From positions 124,570,817 to 124,634,816 of the forward strand of contig CM043958.1 in assembly GCA_014529385.2 (NCBI GenBank): a DNA stretch of 64,000 bases, written 5' to 3'. The translations under genes and the position numbers were made by a program. Shown here piece by piece: positions 9,010 through 20,045 of this stretch (its first letter is position 1; every line of letters starts with the position of its first letter). Below the pieces are notes generated by a model. The model searched no databases. It saw only the letters and a program-made list of their open reading frames with translations, and had not been told where the DNA came from. This stretch comes from Adiantum capillus-veneris. Its lineage: Eukaryota; Streptophyta; Polypodiopsida; Polypodiales; Pteridaceae.

Positions 9010-9669
9010 GAGGGTGTAGCTAGCACAAAAAGGGGGGAGCCATAAGCAAGAGCACTATGCTATAGCTTGAGAAGCAAAGCTCAACCTCTCTAGAAGGAGC
9101 TCTTGAGTGGAAGCTCATTGTCTTATGCATGTGCATGTGTTGTAATAGGGGATTAGCAAGGGAACTCTATGCCATTGTAAGAGAGAGAGTGATCATTCAA
9201 TTGAGAGTAGGAAATCTATCATTTCTCCTACCAGTGTAAGCCCAACATTTTCTGAATCAAGGAGGGTGGATTTGGACTAAGCTTGGATATTTTGTCTCCC
9301 TTCCAACGTGAAGTAATGGACAACAATGATGCGTAAGTGTCTTGGTGTTTTTTTGTTATGTTCTTGATAGCTTGTCTCTGGTGTTGTCATCAATCTAGCC
9401 ATAAATCCCACATACTGTAAGAGGGCGACAGGGTGGAGAGGACTCCCCTGGCTTTAAGACAGTGATTGGGGTGGCTTTTCTTGTGATGTGTTGTGGTGAA
9501 ATTTACTCAAGCTATGTTGAACAAATACTAATTTCACTTTGATTTGTCATGACAGATTTGTAAGAAGGTATTAATGCAACAAGCACCCCCTCCCCCTTTC
9601 TCTCTCTTTCTTAAATATATAGTTGTGTTTGCTTGATCATTGCTGATACGTTTCAAAGCAGCCCGAGCA

Positions 9670-9672
<3 letters not shown>

Positions 9673-9734
<62 letters not shown>
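9673..9734 (+). repeat. (CT)n microsatellite in E1 3' LTR
   Basis: Pure CT run of about 62 bases, longer than the 49-base run in the 5' LTR. The apparent RERERE reading frame on the minus strand is just this run. Confidence 0.95.
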
Positions 9735-9737
<3 letters not shown>

Positions 9738-10001
9738 TTTTAGTGTGTGAGAGTGTTCCATTGGTGTTAGGGTTAGTGTAAATTCCTTGCTTGTTTGTGG
9801 GTTGCTCTAAGGATTCTCCTCTTTTGCATCCTAGTTCGCTCTTAAACTAGGTGGTGCCCCTTGTGTAGTTGGGATTTGGTTGTGGGTTTGTTGTTTTGGT
9901 TTGTGTTGTGTTGTGCCCCAGCCCCATTGAGCAGCACGGGAGCCTTGAAGGGTGTCTAGAGGTTGCTCTTCTTGTTGCCCGCCCCGGACCGCCTCACTAC
10001 T

Positions 10002-10340
10002 TCTAATAGGCTTTGAACTACTCAAAAAAAGGGGAAAATCCTTACTCACATCCTGGAGTACCACCTTCAGCTTTGCACCAACTTCTTCTGCAGTAATTAT
10101 CTCTCAAAAACTCTCCAGATACTGACTTTGCAGCCTTTGCCATGATCCTCAATCACTATTATTTAAACCATTGTACCACACCTTAGCCTGTCGGCACATC
10201 AACAACGGCACCGTTTGCAGCTTTTTCACATCCGTTCAACATATGCATCGACAACAGCCATAACTCGAAATCTGCTAACCAATCCTTGGGATCATCAATG
10301 CCCATAAATATGGGGCCAAAATCTAGCTCCACTGTTTCTA
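10002..10340 (-). pseudogene. E7 gag fragment, N-terminal
   Basis: Read on the minus strand it gives PIFMG, DDPKDWLADFELWLLSM and the SKDFPLFL region, matching E5 (38085 to 37258) and E6 (22863 on). The start codon position reads GTG instead of ATG, and there are frameshifts. It stops where E1 is inserted (TSD candidate CTACT, 9997-10001). Confidence 0.65.
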
Positions 10341-10441
10341 CCAGCTTGAAACGCGACTACGTCCGAACACTTCAACCATCAGCCAACTGCTTTGTTTGCT
10401 AATAAACACCGCTTCTAACCTCAAATTGAAGCATTAGACAG

Positions 10442-10460
10442 CTCCTTAGTGGGGGCAACA
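10442..10460 (-). other. E7 primer-binding site (decayed)
   Basis: The minus strand reads TGTTGCCCCCACTAAGGAG, two changes from the E6 site at 22741. Five bases separate it from the LTR, as in E5 and E6. Confidence 0.6.
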
Positions 10461-10465
10461 GAAGA

Positions 10466-13416
10466 TGGAGATGGAGGAGGGGAACACACCCAGCACACAA
10501 CTCAATGCTTCACTATAGCCCAGGGTATACACAGCGCCCCAATCCAATAGAGATCACATTCAAAACTCGACACTATCTGTAAGCAAACCACCGCCTGCAC
10601 ACAACCATACACACACACAGAGAGAAGAGAAAGGTAAAGGGGGGATGATGCCAAAAGATAGAAATGATGGCTTTCTTGTGTATACACAACCATGTATAAT
10701 CAATTCTCCGAGCCGGCACAACCCTCGGCCACAAACTTCAATAGGCCAAAAAGCCTAATGGAAAAAGGCTCCAAGAGCCAGAAGCAACATTGGCCCAAAA
10801 GCCCTCTGGCAAAAAAGCAGCACTAGAAAAAAGCCCTTAAAAACTCACGTTTACATCCTTTTATAGGGGTGGCTAAGTCCAAAAAAAGAAAAAATGTAAG
10901 CTCCCCAACTCGTGCAATCATCTTTTAGCTTGCATTAGTATTTTGTTTCCTTGCATACACTTGGTCTATTTCCCTTTTTAGAAGCTCTTGCATGGGAGAC
11001 ACATCGCCATGTTGCCCGCTTGGAACTTCCCCCTAGCTCTTTAAACTCGCTCTTTAGCACTAGGTTGGCAACCCAACAAGACATAAAAGTGTCCTTTCAG
11101 GGTTTTGAAAAAAACCTCCAAAACCATAGTAGATCCACTCATTTTGTAAAATCCTTTCATGAGGTTATAGTTCAAGGCCTACTACACATGTAAAAAATAA
11201 GAAACTTGTAAAATTTCTCATCTTTCGGTCACACCAAGCCTCCAAAGTTGATGGACCAGTACATTTTCATCAAAACAGTCATTTCTTACGTTTTGTTGCA
11301 TAAAAATAAGATTAGGGATTTTTGTAGGACTTGAGATAAATTCCTTAGTTAACTTCAATGGGTTGGTGATCAGAACATATGATTGCTTCTCACTCACTAT
11401 TTTTTGTTTTTCCAAAAGAAATAGGTACAAAAAAGTTGAATTTTTACCATTCTGCAAACCTATCATCAAAGTTTCTAGAGCCACACTCAATACAAATAAT
11501 ATATGCATGTTTTCTTAGTTCCCTATTGTCCTTTAGGTTCATAAGGAGCCATGGAGCATGTCAAAAGAATAATACATCTCTTACCAAGGGGAATCTTGGG
11601 GACAAAGATGAAGTGCTAAATACAGCAAACATGAAAAAATTGGGTTCAACATTATGAGTTGTAGAATCCTATAGAAACTATTCAATATCTATCCAAATTT
11701 GATCCTTATGACTAGATATGGTTACTACCTACAAAATGCATGTAGTTTTCACAAGAAACTAACAATATTGAAAAAGCTATACTTGATATACTAGAATGTT
11801 TCGTTTTCTTCTATAATTGAAAAAATCAACCATCGTAGTCTACTATGCAAAATAGGGTATTAGGTGCCCCAAAACTCAAGGAATATTAGCTTTATGTTAC
11901 AATATGCGACATAGAAAATCAAAACTGCATTTGGATATCATGAAAGTCACCAAAAAAATCATAGAAGAGCTAAAATTGGCTAAAAAACAGGATTTGACAA
12001 TTTTTGTAATTTGGTCATAACTTACAACTTTAACATTTATTTCTCCCTAGAAGCATCAGGACATGTTGAGGACTCCTAAGATAGTTCTCTAGCATTGAAG
12101 ACCTCACGAACATGAATTCTAGAGTGGTATAGTTGCAAAAAGTTGAAAAACGCCAAAAACAAGACCCGTTTTTTCACATAGTTTAGGTTGTGAAATGTTG
12201 TGCAGGTACAAGGTTAAAGATGGAATTGATATTCCAAAAAACTGTCGAGTTTTTTTCAGCTCATGAGACAACTTTCTAGACCAATAGCACCTCAAAATCC
12301 ATTTTGAAACTCTAGACATAAGTCAAGGAAAATGGTCACTTAATAGGACATGAAAGTGTCCCAGGACATAAAAGTGTCCCATTACCAACCTAGTGTTAGG
12401 CCCCTTTGAACTCTCTCTCTCTCTCCTCCTCCACTACTGTCAAACTACTCCTTGAGAGTCTTTCTCTCCACTGTCGTAGGACACCTCCCTTGGCACCTCT
12501 CTGTTGACGCAGGGGGCCCCCATGTCACTAGTGATATCGCTAGTGAGAGGTACCCTTCCCCTCAGCGGGCGTGTACTGGCCCTAGGAAAGCTCCTATGCC
12601 ATATCATCACCTACACACTTAGTTGCCCAGCGAGTGCCACCAACTGTCGTCGCTGCCGTGATTGGCTAGCACGCTACCAGCCTGGCCAAAATCCCAACAC
12701 CACTGCCCGTGCAGGGCTGCGAGCACCACCAACATAGTTCCCCATGAGGGACACCATTGCCACGCTCAAAAGGAGGTCCCACTCCCTTTTGATACTCCAT
12801 TGAGGACCATGGCTCAGGCTATATACCATAAGCTTCACTGCAAAGTTCCCGCATCTGGGATTTTTTTTTCCATGTGGCAGCTCATAGGAAATAGCCCTCC
12901 ATGCAAAAAAAGAAAACCTTCATTTCATGGGAAAAACCCCCCATTGGGGTACCAAATTGGCCCAGCCATTTGTGGCTCCGGAATCTGGCTCCCGATCCGC
13001 AAAGCCCGTCCGCAAGCTCACTTTTGCGACTCCAAACCCCTTTAGCCTTGCCGCACTTCAAGATTCTTTGAGACCCCGAACTGAGGCTGCAAAAACCTGA
13101 ACTTTCATCTGTAACCAACCTCCAGAAACTTCACCCCGACTTTCAATTGCTACAACTTTCCTCTTCGGGCTACGTTTGACAAGTAGTCAATTCTTGTTGG
13201 CTCCATACACTACATAGCACCTTCTCAAACTCTATCGTGGCTCAAAAAATTCCAAATGGCACGACTCCCCATGCGGTCAAGTGGTGGGCACCCACCCGGC
13301 CCCTGGAAAAACTTCAAATGGCCATATCCTGCAATCCATAGCTCTGATCTGCAATCTGAAAAGGCGGGTATGCTCCATAACTTGAGCACTATGTGTCTAT
13401 ACACTGACCATTAGGA
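10466..13416 (-). repeat. E7 5' LTR (minus strand, truncated)
   Basis: Shares long stretches with E5 and E6 LTRs, for example 12960-13130 with 22560-22700, and 13250-13400 with 35770-35870. It includes the 1338 bp transposon insertion. Beyond 13416 the similarity stops at ATTAGGAAG. Confidence 0.65.
11058..12395. mobile_element. Non-autonomous DNA transposon with CACTA-like ends
   Basis: Starts CACTAGGTTGGCAA and ends TTACCAACCTAGTG, an imperfect inverted repeat of about 13 bases. Both ends are flanked by TTAG. The motif GACATAAAAGTGTCC or close variants recurs just inside each end (11080, 12345-12380), like the subterminal repeats of CACTA elements. At 1338 bp there is no transposase frame, so it would need help in trans. 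The CACTA assignment rests on the first five bases; true CACTA elements make 3-base duplications, so the 4-base TTAG is a mild misfit. Confidence 0.6.
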
Positions 13417-13744
13417 AGCGAATGGGGTCTAGGAAGGCCTCTTTATTTGGAAGTTTAGGAGAGTCGAACCTCTAGTATTAAGAAAGCAATCAAAGGACAA
13501 CTTTTGAATTCAAATAGGCAAAACAGCTAGTTTATTTGAATCAAATTTCCCCCCAAAATCAATTTTAAAATCTAGCGAGAAAAACCATATCATGTAACAT
13601 ATCTATGGAGAGATTGCCACACAGATTACAGATCTATAATCTCCACTCAAATTGAAGATCATATGTAGGAGTTATGGAAGGCCAAAAATCATAAAGTTAT
13701 CCACCCAGCATTTTGGGGGGAAAAGTGCTTCCTTTGACCATTCT
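13417..13744. other. Unassigned AT-rich spacer
   Basis: No coding signal. Its first ~45 bases (ATTAGGAAG, GGGGTCTAGGA, CCTCTTTATTT) recur in the same orientation at 24602-24645; in both places they abut a broken E-type LTR. Nothing else recognised. Confidence 0.5.
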
Positions 13745-14120
13745 TACACTGCTCTTACACACCCACATTAGAATATTGCTAGCATACTAAGTAAGTCTCC
13801 ACAAATTGTGCAACATCTTTGTACATTCCCTTCCACCAATAGCGGTTCTTGATTTTGACAAAAGTTGCCCATACCCCTCAGTGTCCAGCCCATAAGATTT
13901 CATGAAACTCTTTAATCACATGTTGCTCAGTTGCTTTATCACAAACAACTTGTTGTGGTGCCCCTCTTAAACGCTTTGGTGGCTTCCACAGATGACCATC
14001 CTTTAAAAAGTAGCTATAAGCCTTTTTCCTTATCCTCTTGTACTCTTGATCACTCCATCCCTCTTGCCTTGTAAGAGTACTTAGGTAACAGCCTATCAAA
14101 AGACATTCTCCATCATACAT
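13745..14120 (-). pseudogene. G7 integrase N-terminal (zinc-binding) fragment
   Basis: Minus-strand frame with DGHLWKPPKRLRGAP, then KEFHE and WAGH, the H-H part of the HHCC domain, followed by ATFVKIKNRYWW and VETY. It ends near QYSNV, just before the DGLHPTYPL segment that opens the plus-strand fragment at 24674. Stops are present. Confidence 0.75.
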
Positions 14121-14845
14121 CTCTTAAAGAAAGACTAAAAAAACACAAGCATGAGTACCAGCGCTTGCATGTAAATGAGAAGAGGTGTAGAACTTTAAGC
14201 CCACATCATCACTAGTGGTAATCATTTCCTCTTCATCTTCATATCTGGCCCTTGACAACATATCTGCAACATGGTTATCTTTGTATGCAATGTGACAAAA
14301 CTCAGGGTTAAGAGACTTAATAAAGTCTATCCATCACAACATTGCAATGTCCATAGTAGTGCAATTTGCAACCTCCCTATCAATGGTAATCAATCTATTT
14401 CTACCACAACTGAATCACCAATGAAATATTCTTTATCAGACCTTAGGGCAGTAGAAATATCCCAAAGTTATCTCTTAACCTGTGGGTAACCTCTTTGACA
14501 AGAATTAAGCATTTTTTCTCCAAACCAGACTGCATATATGTGACCATCCTGATCATCTTGACCTATAGCCCACCCAATACATTTTAGGCTAGTGTCAACG
14601 ATTAAGATCACTGGCCTTCCACACTTATAATCAAGATTTCTAAAGGTAGGAGCCTCAAGAAGCATTGTTTTCAATTTTTTGATGGCCATTGTATGAGCTT
14701 CTTCCCATACAAACCTTTTACCCTTCTTTAGCAATTGATAAAGAGCCTCTGCAACAAGAGCCAAGTGCGGTAACCAAATACTATAAAATACACATGCACC
14801 CAAAAATCTCCGAACCTTAGTGAATGATGTGCATGTTTTGTTCAT
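14121..14845 (-). pseudogene. G7 RNase H region
   Basis: Minus strand. RRFLGACVFYSIWLPHLA is the RT connection; ILIVDTSLKCIGWAIGQ holds the first RNase H Asp; DNHVADMLSRARYEDEEE ends the domain. Sequence between 14121 and 14467 stays readable through stops and frameshifts. This leads directly into the integrase. Confidence 0.75.
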
Positions 14846-16037
14846 CTTTTGTATAGCTTCATCTTTAGCCAGATTTGGTCATCTTCCATCTGGGCCACAT
14901 ATATGCCCTACAATTAAAACCTCTTTAGCACCAAAAATTGTTTTTGGCCCTAAAAGTGTCAATTTAACTTCTTGAAGCTTAGATAAAATGGCATTACAGC
15001 AGCAATATGTTGGGCAACAAACTGTCACCACCCCCTCTAATAGTTTACCTCATCTTGGAAACCTTCTTCACATCTCTTTATCAAAAAATCATGGATGAAA
15101 GGCATGGTAGCATGATGAATAAAATTCCTTAGCACCTTATTCATTGTTAGGGGTTTACAACCCTAATAGATATTCAATGCAAACCACATATAGAATACAG
15201 GAAATTGATTACAAGTGACTGCACATTACACCATGAAAACTGCAAAATGTGTGAACACAAGAGACCATGGCTAAGAAAGAGAAAGTATTGTGCTACCCTG
15301 TATTCATCATCCACATCCAATTACAAGCCCAAAATATAAGTACGACTGCAAACTGCAAACTATTAATTGGTTACATCCAAAAATTTCTACACGCCATATG
15401 ACCATTTGAATGTTTAAAACTACCTAGGCATAAAGTCCTTGTCTAAACAAAACCCTAAGGCTTAAAGCTAAGACCTTAGCTATAATCAAAAAGTAAGTGC
15501 CCTGACACATTAGGCAGTAACATTCATACCATTCATCAAATGAGCTACAGAGTTAGTAGCACGCGGTGGTAGAGTGCACATCCTCACCAAATCAAGAGGT
15601 GTACGCATTGTAGTAAGATCCCTACTCTTCAAATCAAGCTAAAATGGATCATATCCTGAGTAGAGATCACCCATAGAGTAGATGGATCTTCTTGCAAAGG
15701 ATTCAACAAACTCGCCCAAAATTGGACATGTACCCACATTACAAATTGTTACTTTATTGATTGGTTGCATATCCTAAATGAACCTTAGGCTACCATTCTT
15801 CTTTGTAATAGTAAACCACCGATCAGAGTATGGTGTGCATGATGGTTCCAAAATTCCCATCCTTATCTTCTCATTTAACAAATCAATGAGCTTTGGAAAG
15901 TGAGTTTTGGGTATTGAAATAGGGTGTAAACTCCATGGCTTATGAGGAACAATAAATATAACCATAGGGGAAACGGCATTTGGATGCACATCTAATCTCA
16001 CTTGGCTCAAAAGAAAAGGCTTTACCATGATTTCCAA
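14846..16037 (-). pseudogene. G7 reverse transcriptase, interrupted
   Basis: The minus-strand fingers begin around 16037 (SQVRLDVHP, PHKPWSLHPI, MGILEPSCTPYS, FTITKKNGSLRFI). Then come MQPINKVTICN, DLYSGYD, LDLKSRDLTTMRTPL and SVAHLMNGMN. The 378 bp solo LTR splits the next codons, and the frame resumes as KVLRNFIHHATMPFIHDF. The catalytic FLDD-type box reads FIHD, so an Asp is lost. Several stops. Not functional. Confidence 0.8.
15145..15522 (-). mobile_element. Solo LTR (378 bp), probably Ty1/copia
   Basis: Begins TGTTAGGGGTTT and ends GCAGTAACA, with a perfect 5-base duplication TTCAT on both sides (15140-15144 and 15523-15527). Removing the LTR and one TTCAT restores the RT frame through MNGMNKVLRN. 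The TGTTA...TAACA ends and small size are typical of copia LTRs. Orientation is inferred from LTR-like composition. Confidence 0.85.
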
Positions 16038-17259
16038 GAATCTCTCAAAAGAATTTGATTTCCTCTTAAGTAAGGAAATCCTGCTCTCGAATCTTCAGCT
16101 TCTTCAATGTCTTTTTAATGAACTTATGCCCAATGTTCTTTGGATCTCTCAGCATAGGCTGGTGAGAAGCTTTCTCCATTACCCCATAACTTCCTTCTGG
16201 CAACGGTGTAGCCATCGGCCTCACCTGCTTTTCAAAAGATTTATATTTTGTCTCTACCGGGACCTCAACTGGTTCACCCAAATCCTCCTTTCTATGTGTA
16301 AGTGCTTCATATATATCCAGTTCTTCATATATGTCCATTGAATTCACTTCAACAATGTCAATTCCAATTTGTAAGCTGTATTGCATGATCGCCTCTAGCT
16401 CTGACATAGTATCCACGTAAGAGACCTCTTCAAAGATCCCTAAAATCACATCATCTGGTTCAAGCACATTACATCCCTACAATTCACTTTAAATACTTGA
16501 CACATATTGATCTTCCCATTTAGGTAGCTCATTAAACTTCATCATGTATGACACCAAACCCTCATACGTTAATCCCAAAAATATCGAAGAGAAAGTCTCT
16601 CTTTGCGAGAGCTTCCCACCTCCGTACCACCATAGTCCCGCTTTATAGTGGCAACCCAAGAAAATCCTCTGAAAACTTCTTTGAACTCTTTGCATATCTT
16701 CCGCAATGGATGATCACGTAGGCTACATTTGTTTCTGGCATGTTCTACACACACAGTCAAAAATTGAACAATCCTGTTACCATCCCTGCTTCGGATCCTT
16801 GCACACAGTCATAATGTAGGGCTGTCTCAATATGAATGGATAGGACGAGTGCTAATGTATAAAAAAGTTTTGTGCATCACAAACATCCCCAATAGTTACC
16901 TTAACATTTGCACATGCACCATAAAGATCCCCTGGAAGCATAATGGAAGCTCAAATCCGCCAACCGTGATCAACATCAATAGGCCATTTCCCTTTCTTTT
17001 GCTAGCTCTTTTCCATAAGATTGATTTATGACCCATGGTCCACAAGTGCTAAAACTGGCTCTTCAATGCCCCCAAGATTCACAATGGTTTTTGTCATTGC
17101 TTTGGTCCAATGAGTCCTAGAAAAGTAACTCCTAGGCACAATTTCCTCATCTATATCATCATTAAAATGAACATGCCTTACCTCATATATAATTGGATTT
17201 GAAACCACCACTTCCTTTGACTTTTCATCTTCAAATGCCTCTTCATCATAAGCATCCAA
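16038..17259 (-). pseudogene. G7 protease and linker
   Basis: The minus-strand frame has YSFRTHWTKA-like spacing, then VLALVDHGS at 17026-17045, where retropepsins have D-S/T-G: the Asp and Gly are kept. The downstream frame (16066-16467) is rich in acidic residues and ends KIREQDFLT before the RT. Stops and frameshifts separate the pieces at 16489-16760. Confidence 0.6.
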
Positions 17260-18122
17260 AATTGACTAAATGTGATGGATCATTTGACTTTTAACTGCAT
17301 CAGGTTTTCACTCGCTTGGTATTTGGCATTTCCTTTTTATAATATCTATAATCTCCTCATGGAACGCACGCTTGGCAATTCCCAAGATGTCACCCAACGT
17401 GAGCTCCACCTTGCAGTAGCACTCGTATAAGAAGGTTCTTGTATAACTTTAATTATCTCGTTAAGAACTGGCTCCTCTAATTTTTGTTTCCTAGAGGCTG
17501 ACTTGTCCTTAATTTCCTCATCTGTTGTCTCCATGGGATCAATCCCAATCAGCTTATCCACCCTTATCAATCGCTTTACAATCATGTCGACTGCTTTGAA
17601 AACCAGCTTCCAATCAAATGTTAAGCCCAATTCACATGTTGAATCCTCAAGTAGCTACACTAAGCTCTTTTGAAGCCGTGGGTTATTAGCTTGGACAAAT
17701 AACTCTACCCGTTCTGGTGTCAATGACCGCTGCTCTCCTATAGATAGCTGCTCAAATTTATTTTATTTTCAAATTCTTATAGTAGCTCTCGTGAAAATAA
17801 ATCCTTGTTTTTTTGCTAGATCCACTTCAAAAAAATCTTCTTAGTTACCCTAATGATAATCTTCAAGGAGATACTCCTCCTGTAACGCATTTTTAAAAAT
17901 TCTGCCAGTTTGGTCCGTGTGCAGCCTGTATCTCCCCTATTCGAGGTAAAATTTTGAAACATCTCAACCTTCAAACCGCTGCAATTTCTCTATTATTACT
18001 TGTTGAGCTTTTTGTATTCACTCATGCAAATTAAATTGTTGTTATGGAGTCTTCTTCTGCTGCATGTAGGCAAAAAATTGTTGTATCATCTGGCGCATCG
18101 CCGCCTTTTGCGGTGTAGTCAT
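17260..18122 (-). pseudogene. G7 gag
   Basis: Starts at the minus-strand ATG at 18122 (MTTPQKAAMRQMIQQFFAYM). A decayed middle part follows, then LGLTFDWKLVFKAVDMIVKR (17630 downward) and a Lys/Glu-rich tail. The position between PBS and protease defines it as gag; I see no zinc knuckle. Several stops. Confidence 0.6.
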
Positions 18123-18160
18123 CTTTCTCTGCAAATTTTTTCGCCCCGACTTAGTTTGGT

Positions 18161-18173
18161 GTTGGGTTCACCA
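18161..18173 (-). other. G7 primer-binding site
   Basis: The minus strand reads TGGTGAACCCAAC, four bases from the LTR edge at 18178. The primer tRNA is not identified. Confidence 0.55.
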
Positions 18174-18177
18174 AAGA

Positions 18178-18749
18178 TGTCGGGGATAATGGGTTTGCAA
18201 GGTGAGTCAGCGGATCAGCACCGGGCTACTTGCTGTGAAGAAAATAATAGACCAAATGCACTACACCAAGCAAACAAATTGAATAACACTTAAATAACTT
18301 AAAATTGGCACACTAAAAGCCTCAAGCTCGTAATGGTTACCCCAAAGTAAATTTGACCAAGAGTATTGATCTCCTGCTTATGCCTTTGATTAGAGACTTT
18401 TGAAGTTAATTAGGAAGGAAGTATTTGGCAAAATTCCATGCATGATGCCCTTGTATCTCCCAAATACGATCGAGGAGAGAGATCGATAGAAATCTTGAAG
18501 CTGTGCTTACTCATGTTCTACTTTTTTAAGCCAAGAGAGAGATCTTGAAGCCCTCCGTGACCTTCTCTTTAGCTTCCTTCACCATATAAATTTCCCCCTT
18601 GTCCACCTCCGAATCCTCGAGGTCAAGAGCGAGAGAAAGTCCTTGAGCTTAGTTGCCACAAGAAAAAGGCTATCTTGCGTCATATCCACTTAATGCCAAG
18701 ACCCAAGATTCACTAAGAGAGAGAGAGAGATTAAGAGCCTTCTCCCTTG

Positions 18750-18787
<38 letters not shown>

Positions 18788-19740
18788 CTCCTTGTTTGCC
18801 TTGCATTGTAAGTCGAGAGGCCATTCGCTTCTTCTTTCAAGATCCAACTCTGCGAGATTCCCCTATCTCCCCTTTGTTCGTCTTCTACACCTTATCCCCC
18901 TCCTCGCTAAACTTTTGCTTCCCCCCTAAATGGCTTCTTTAAATAGAAAACCTGGGCTTCTCCTTAAGTAACAATGGACTGTTGTTGCTAGGGGTGCATG
19001 ACACTAATTGATAATGTGGCAGCAAGTTGGATATGGCAGCATGAAAAACACCAAGACTAGATCCGAATGGGAGCACCACTACCTACTAGGCACCTTTTCT
19101 TCCTTGCTTGGCGTCATCCGACCCATTCTGTGGCCATGTCATGAGATCCTCCTTGCCTCTCTATGCCTCCCTCACCGCATGTGCCTCCATGGATCCCATT
19201 TCCCTTATTCTTTTCCCACTTTGCACACACTAAGCCTCTTGGGCGGCCATTTAATTTGGCCCTTGGCTGGCCACTTACCCTTGGCTTAAGTTTGGGTGGC
19301 CTTTTGGCCCTCCAATTTATAAGGGCACCACATTTCGCATGCAAAATAACCAAGGAATTTCTTTGCATGGAATTCATTTATGGCAGCTCTTGACGAACAA
19401 TATCATTGTGAATTTCATTGCCCATTTAATATTGCATGGTACCGCTTGTCTTCAAGATACAAGCATACGTGATTGCATTTTGAGAGTGGTCCTCTCTTTG
19501 CATTTGCTAAAAACAACCAGCTTCCTATCCCTACTTCTGTTGAGTATATCCCGCGATCATTGCATTCCAGGAGACGACATTTCGGACATAGAGCTCTTCA
19601 AGCACTTTTTGTGCTTTATGAAGTACACCACATTTGGCATACATGTAGACTATCTTAGTGTTGCTGGCAGTATACCCCGCTATCAATGCACAGCAAGAGA
19701 TGACATTTTGGGAAATGCACCTTGATTGATTATTGCCCTA
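18178..19740 (-). repeat. G7 5' LTR (minus strand), outer end uncertain
   Basis: Inner edge is clear (plus strand TGTCGGGGATAATGG after the PBS). No second copy is present in the window, so the outer end is only bracketed by the E8 LTR fragment at about 19765. Short open frames inside (18000-19725) have no supporting similarity. Confidence 0.5.
18752..18784 (+). repeat. (GA)n microsatellite
   Basis: Pure GA run of about 33 bases inside the G7 LTR, with a shorter GA run at 18715-18730. Confidence 0.9.
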
Positions 19741-19764
19741 TTAAGTGCACCGCATTCAAAAACC

Positions 19765-20044
19765 CGGTCGGAAGCCAAAAACTCCCAATTGGCACAATCA
19801 CCGAGGCTACCAAACTGCTACGAAATTGGTCCCCCGAGAAAACTTAAACTGCCGATATCTTGGCAACCAGAGCTCCAATTTCCAATCTGAAAAAATCGAC
19901 ATGCTTCACAAGTTGACCGTTTTAAGCCCATGATTTTACTTCCTCCATGATCCCTCATCTGCAGTTTCCCAATCCAGTACAAATCTGCAATTGACTCAAC
20001 TTCAAACTGACATAACTTCCTCTTTGTTGCTCCAATTGAGAGAG
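19765..20044 (-). repeat. E8: diverged E-type LTR fragment
   Basis: Resembles E5 LTR 35761-35900 and E7 13250-13400: TTGGCACAATCACC, CCCGAGAAAACTT, AGAGCTCCAATTTCCAATCTGAAAA. It is in minus orientation and stops where the E6 LTR begins. Confidence 0.55.
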
Positions 20045-20045
20045 T

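Larger units (their letters stand above)
1..9996 (+). mobile_element. E1: near-complete Tat-like Ty3/gypsy LTR retrotransposon
   Basis: Bases 1-1400 repeat almost perfectly at 8587-9996, so the window opens inside the 5' LTR and the element ends with a complete 3' LTR. Between them lie a PBS, two small ORFs, one long gag-pol frame, a polypurine tract and the 3' LTR, in the order expected of Ty3/gypsy. A second, archaeal-type RNase H after the RT-RNH places it in the Tat lineage (established knowledge). LTRs are TG...CA. The base run after the 3' LTR, CTACT, is the expected target duplication, but the left flank is outside the window. It sits in the gag of E7. Near-identical LTRs and only two nonsense codons suggest recent insertion. 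Confidence 0.95.
7296..9996 (+). repeat. E1 3' LTR (2701 bp, complete)
   Basis: Starts TGATAGCC after the polypurine tract and ends GCCTCA. Its 3' 1.41 kb equals window bases 1-1400. The first 1.3 kb (U3) is AT-rich and carries no credible gene. The 69 and 74 codon frames at 7965 and 8287 are not supported by other copies. Confidence 0.93.
10002..13416 (-). mobile_element. E7: gag-only (non-autonomous) LTR element, truncated
   Basis: Minus-strand fragment with the same plan as E5 and E6: the start of the E-type gag, a PBS variant, then an LTR. E1 is inserted in its gag, so the rest of the element would lie left of the window. The LTR side is cut at about 13416. A DNA transposon lies in the LTR. 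Confidence 0.7.
13745..19740 (-). mobile_element. G7: degenerate minus-strand Ty3/gypsy element
   Basis: From right to left: LTR (18178 up to roughly 19740), PBS, gag, protease, RT, RNase H and the N-terminal part of integrase, which stops at 13745. All domains carry stops or frameshifts. A copia solo LTR interrupts RT. The missing integrase C-terminus is found on the other strand at 24674-25618. The right limit is approximate. Confidence 0.75.

Noticed and set aside
9534-9761. Minus-strand frame with an RERERERE run
   Set aside because: Pure product of the CT microsatellite in the E1 LTR; the same holds for the SLSLSL frames at 31417-31792.
9768-9780. TTAGGGTTAG, telomere-like
   Set aside because: Only about one and a half units, and it is part of the E1 LTR (also at 1173).
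12882-13118. Minus-strand 78-codon frame similar to a 65-codon frame at 22583
   Set aside because: The shared peptide (SGSQRILKCGKAKGV) reflects high nucleotide identity of E7 and E6 LTRs; the E5 copy is not open, so no evidence for selection on protein.
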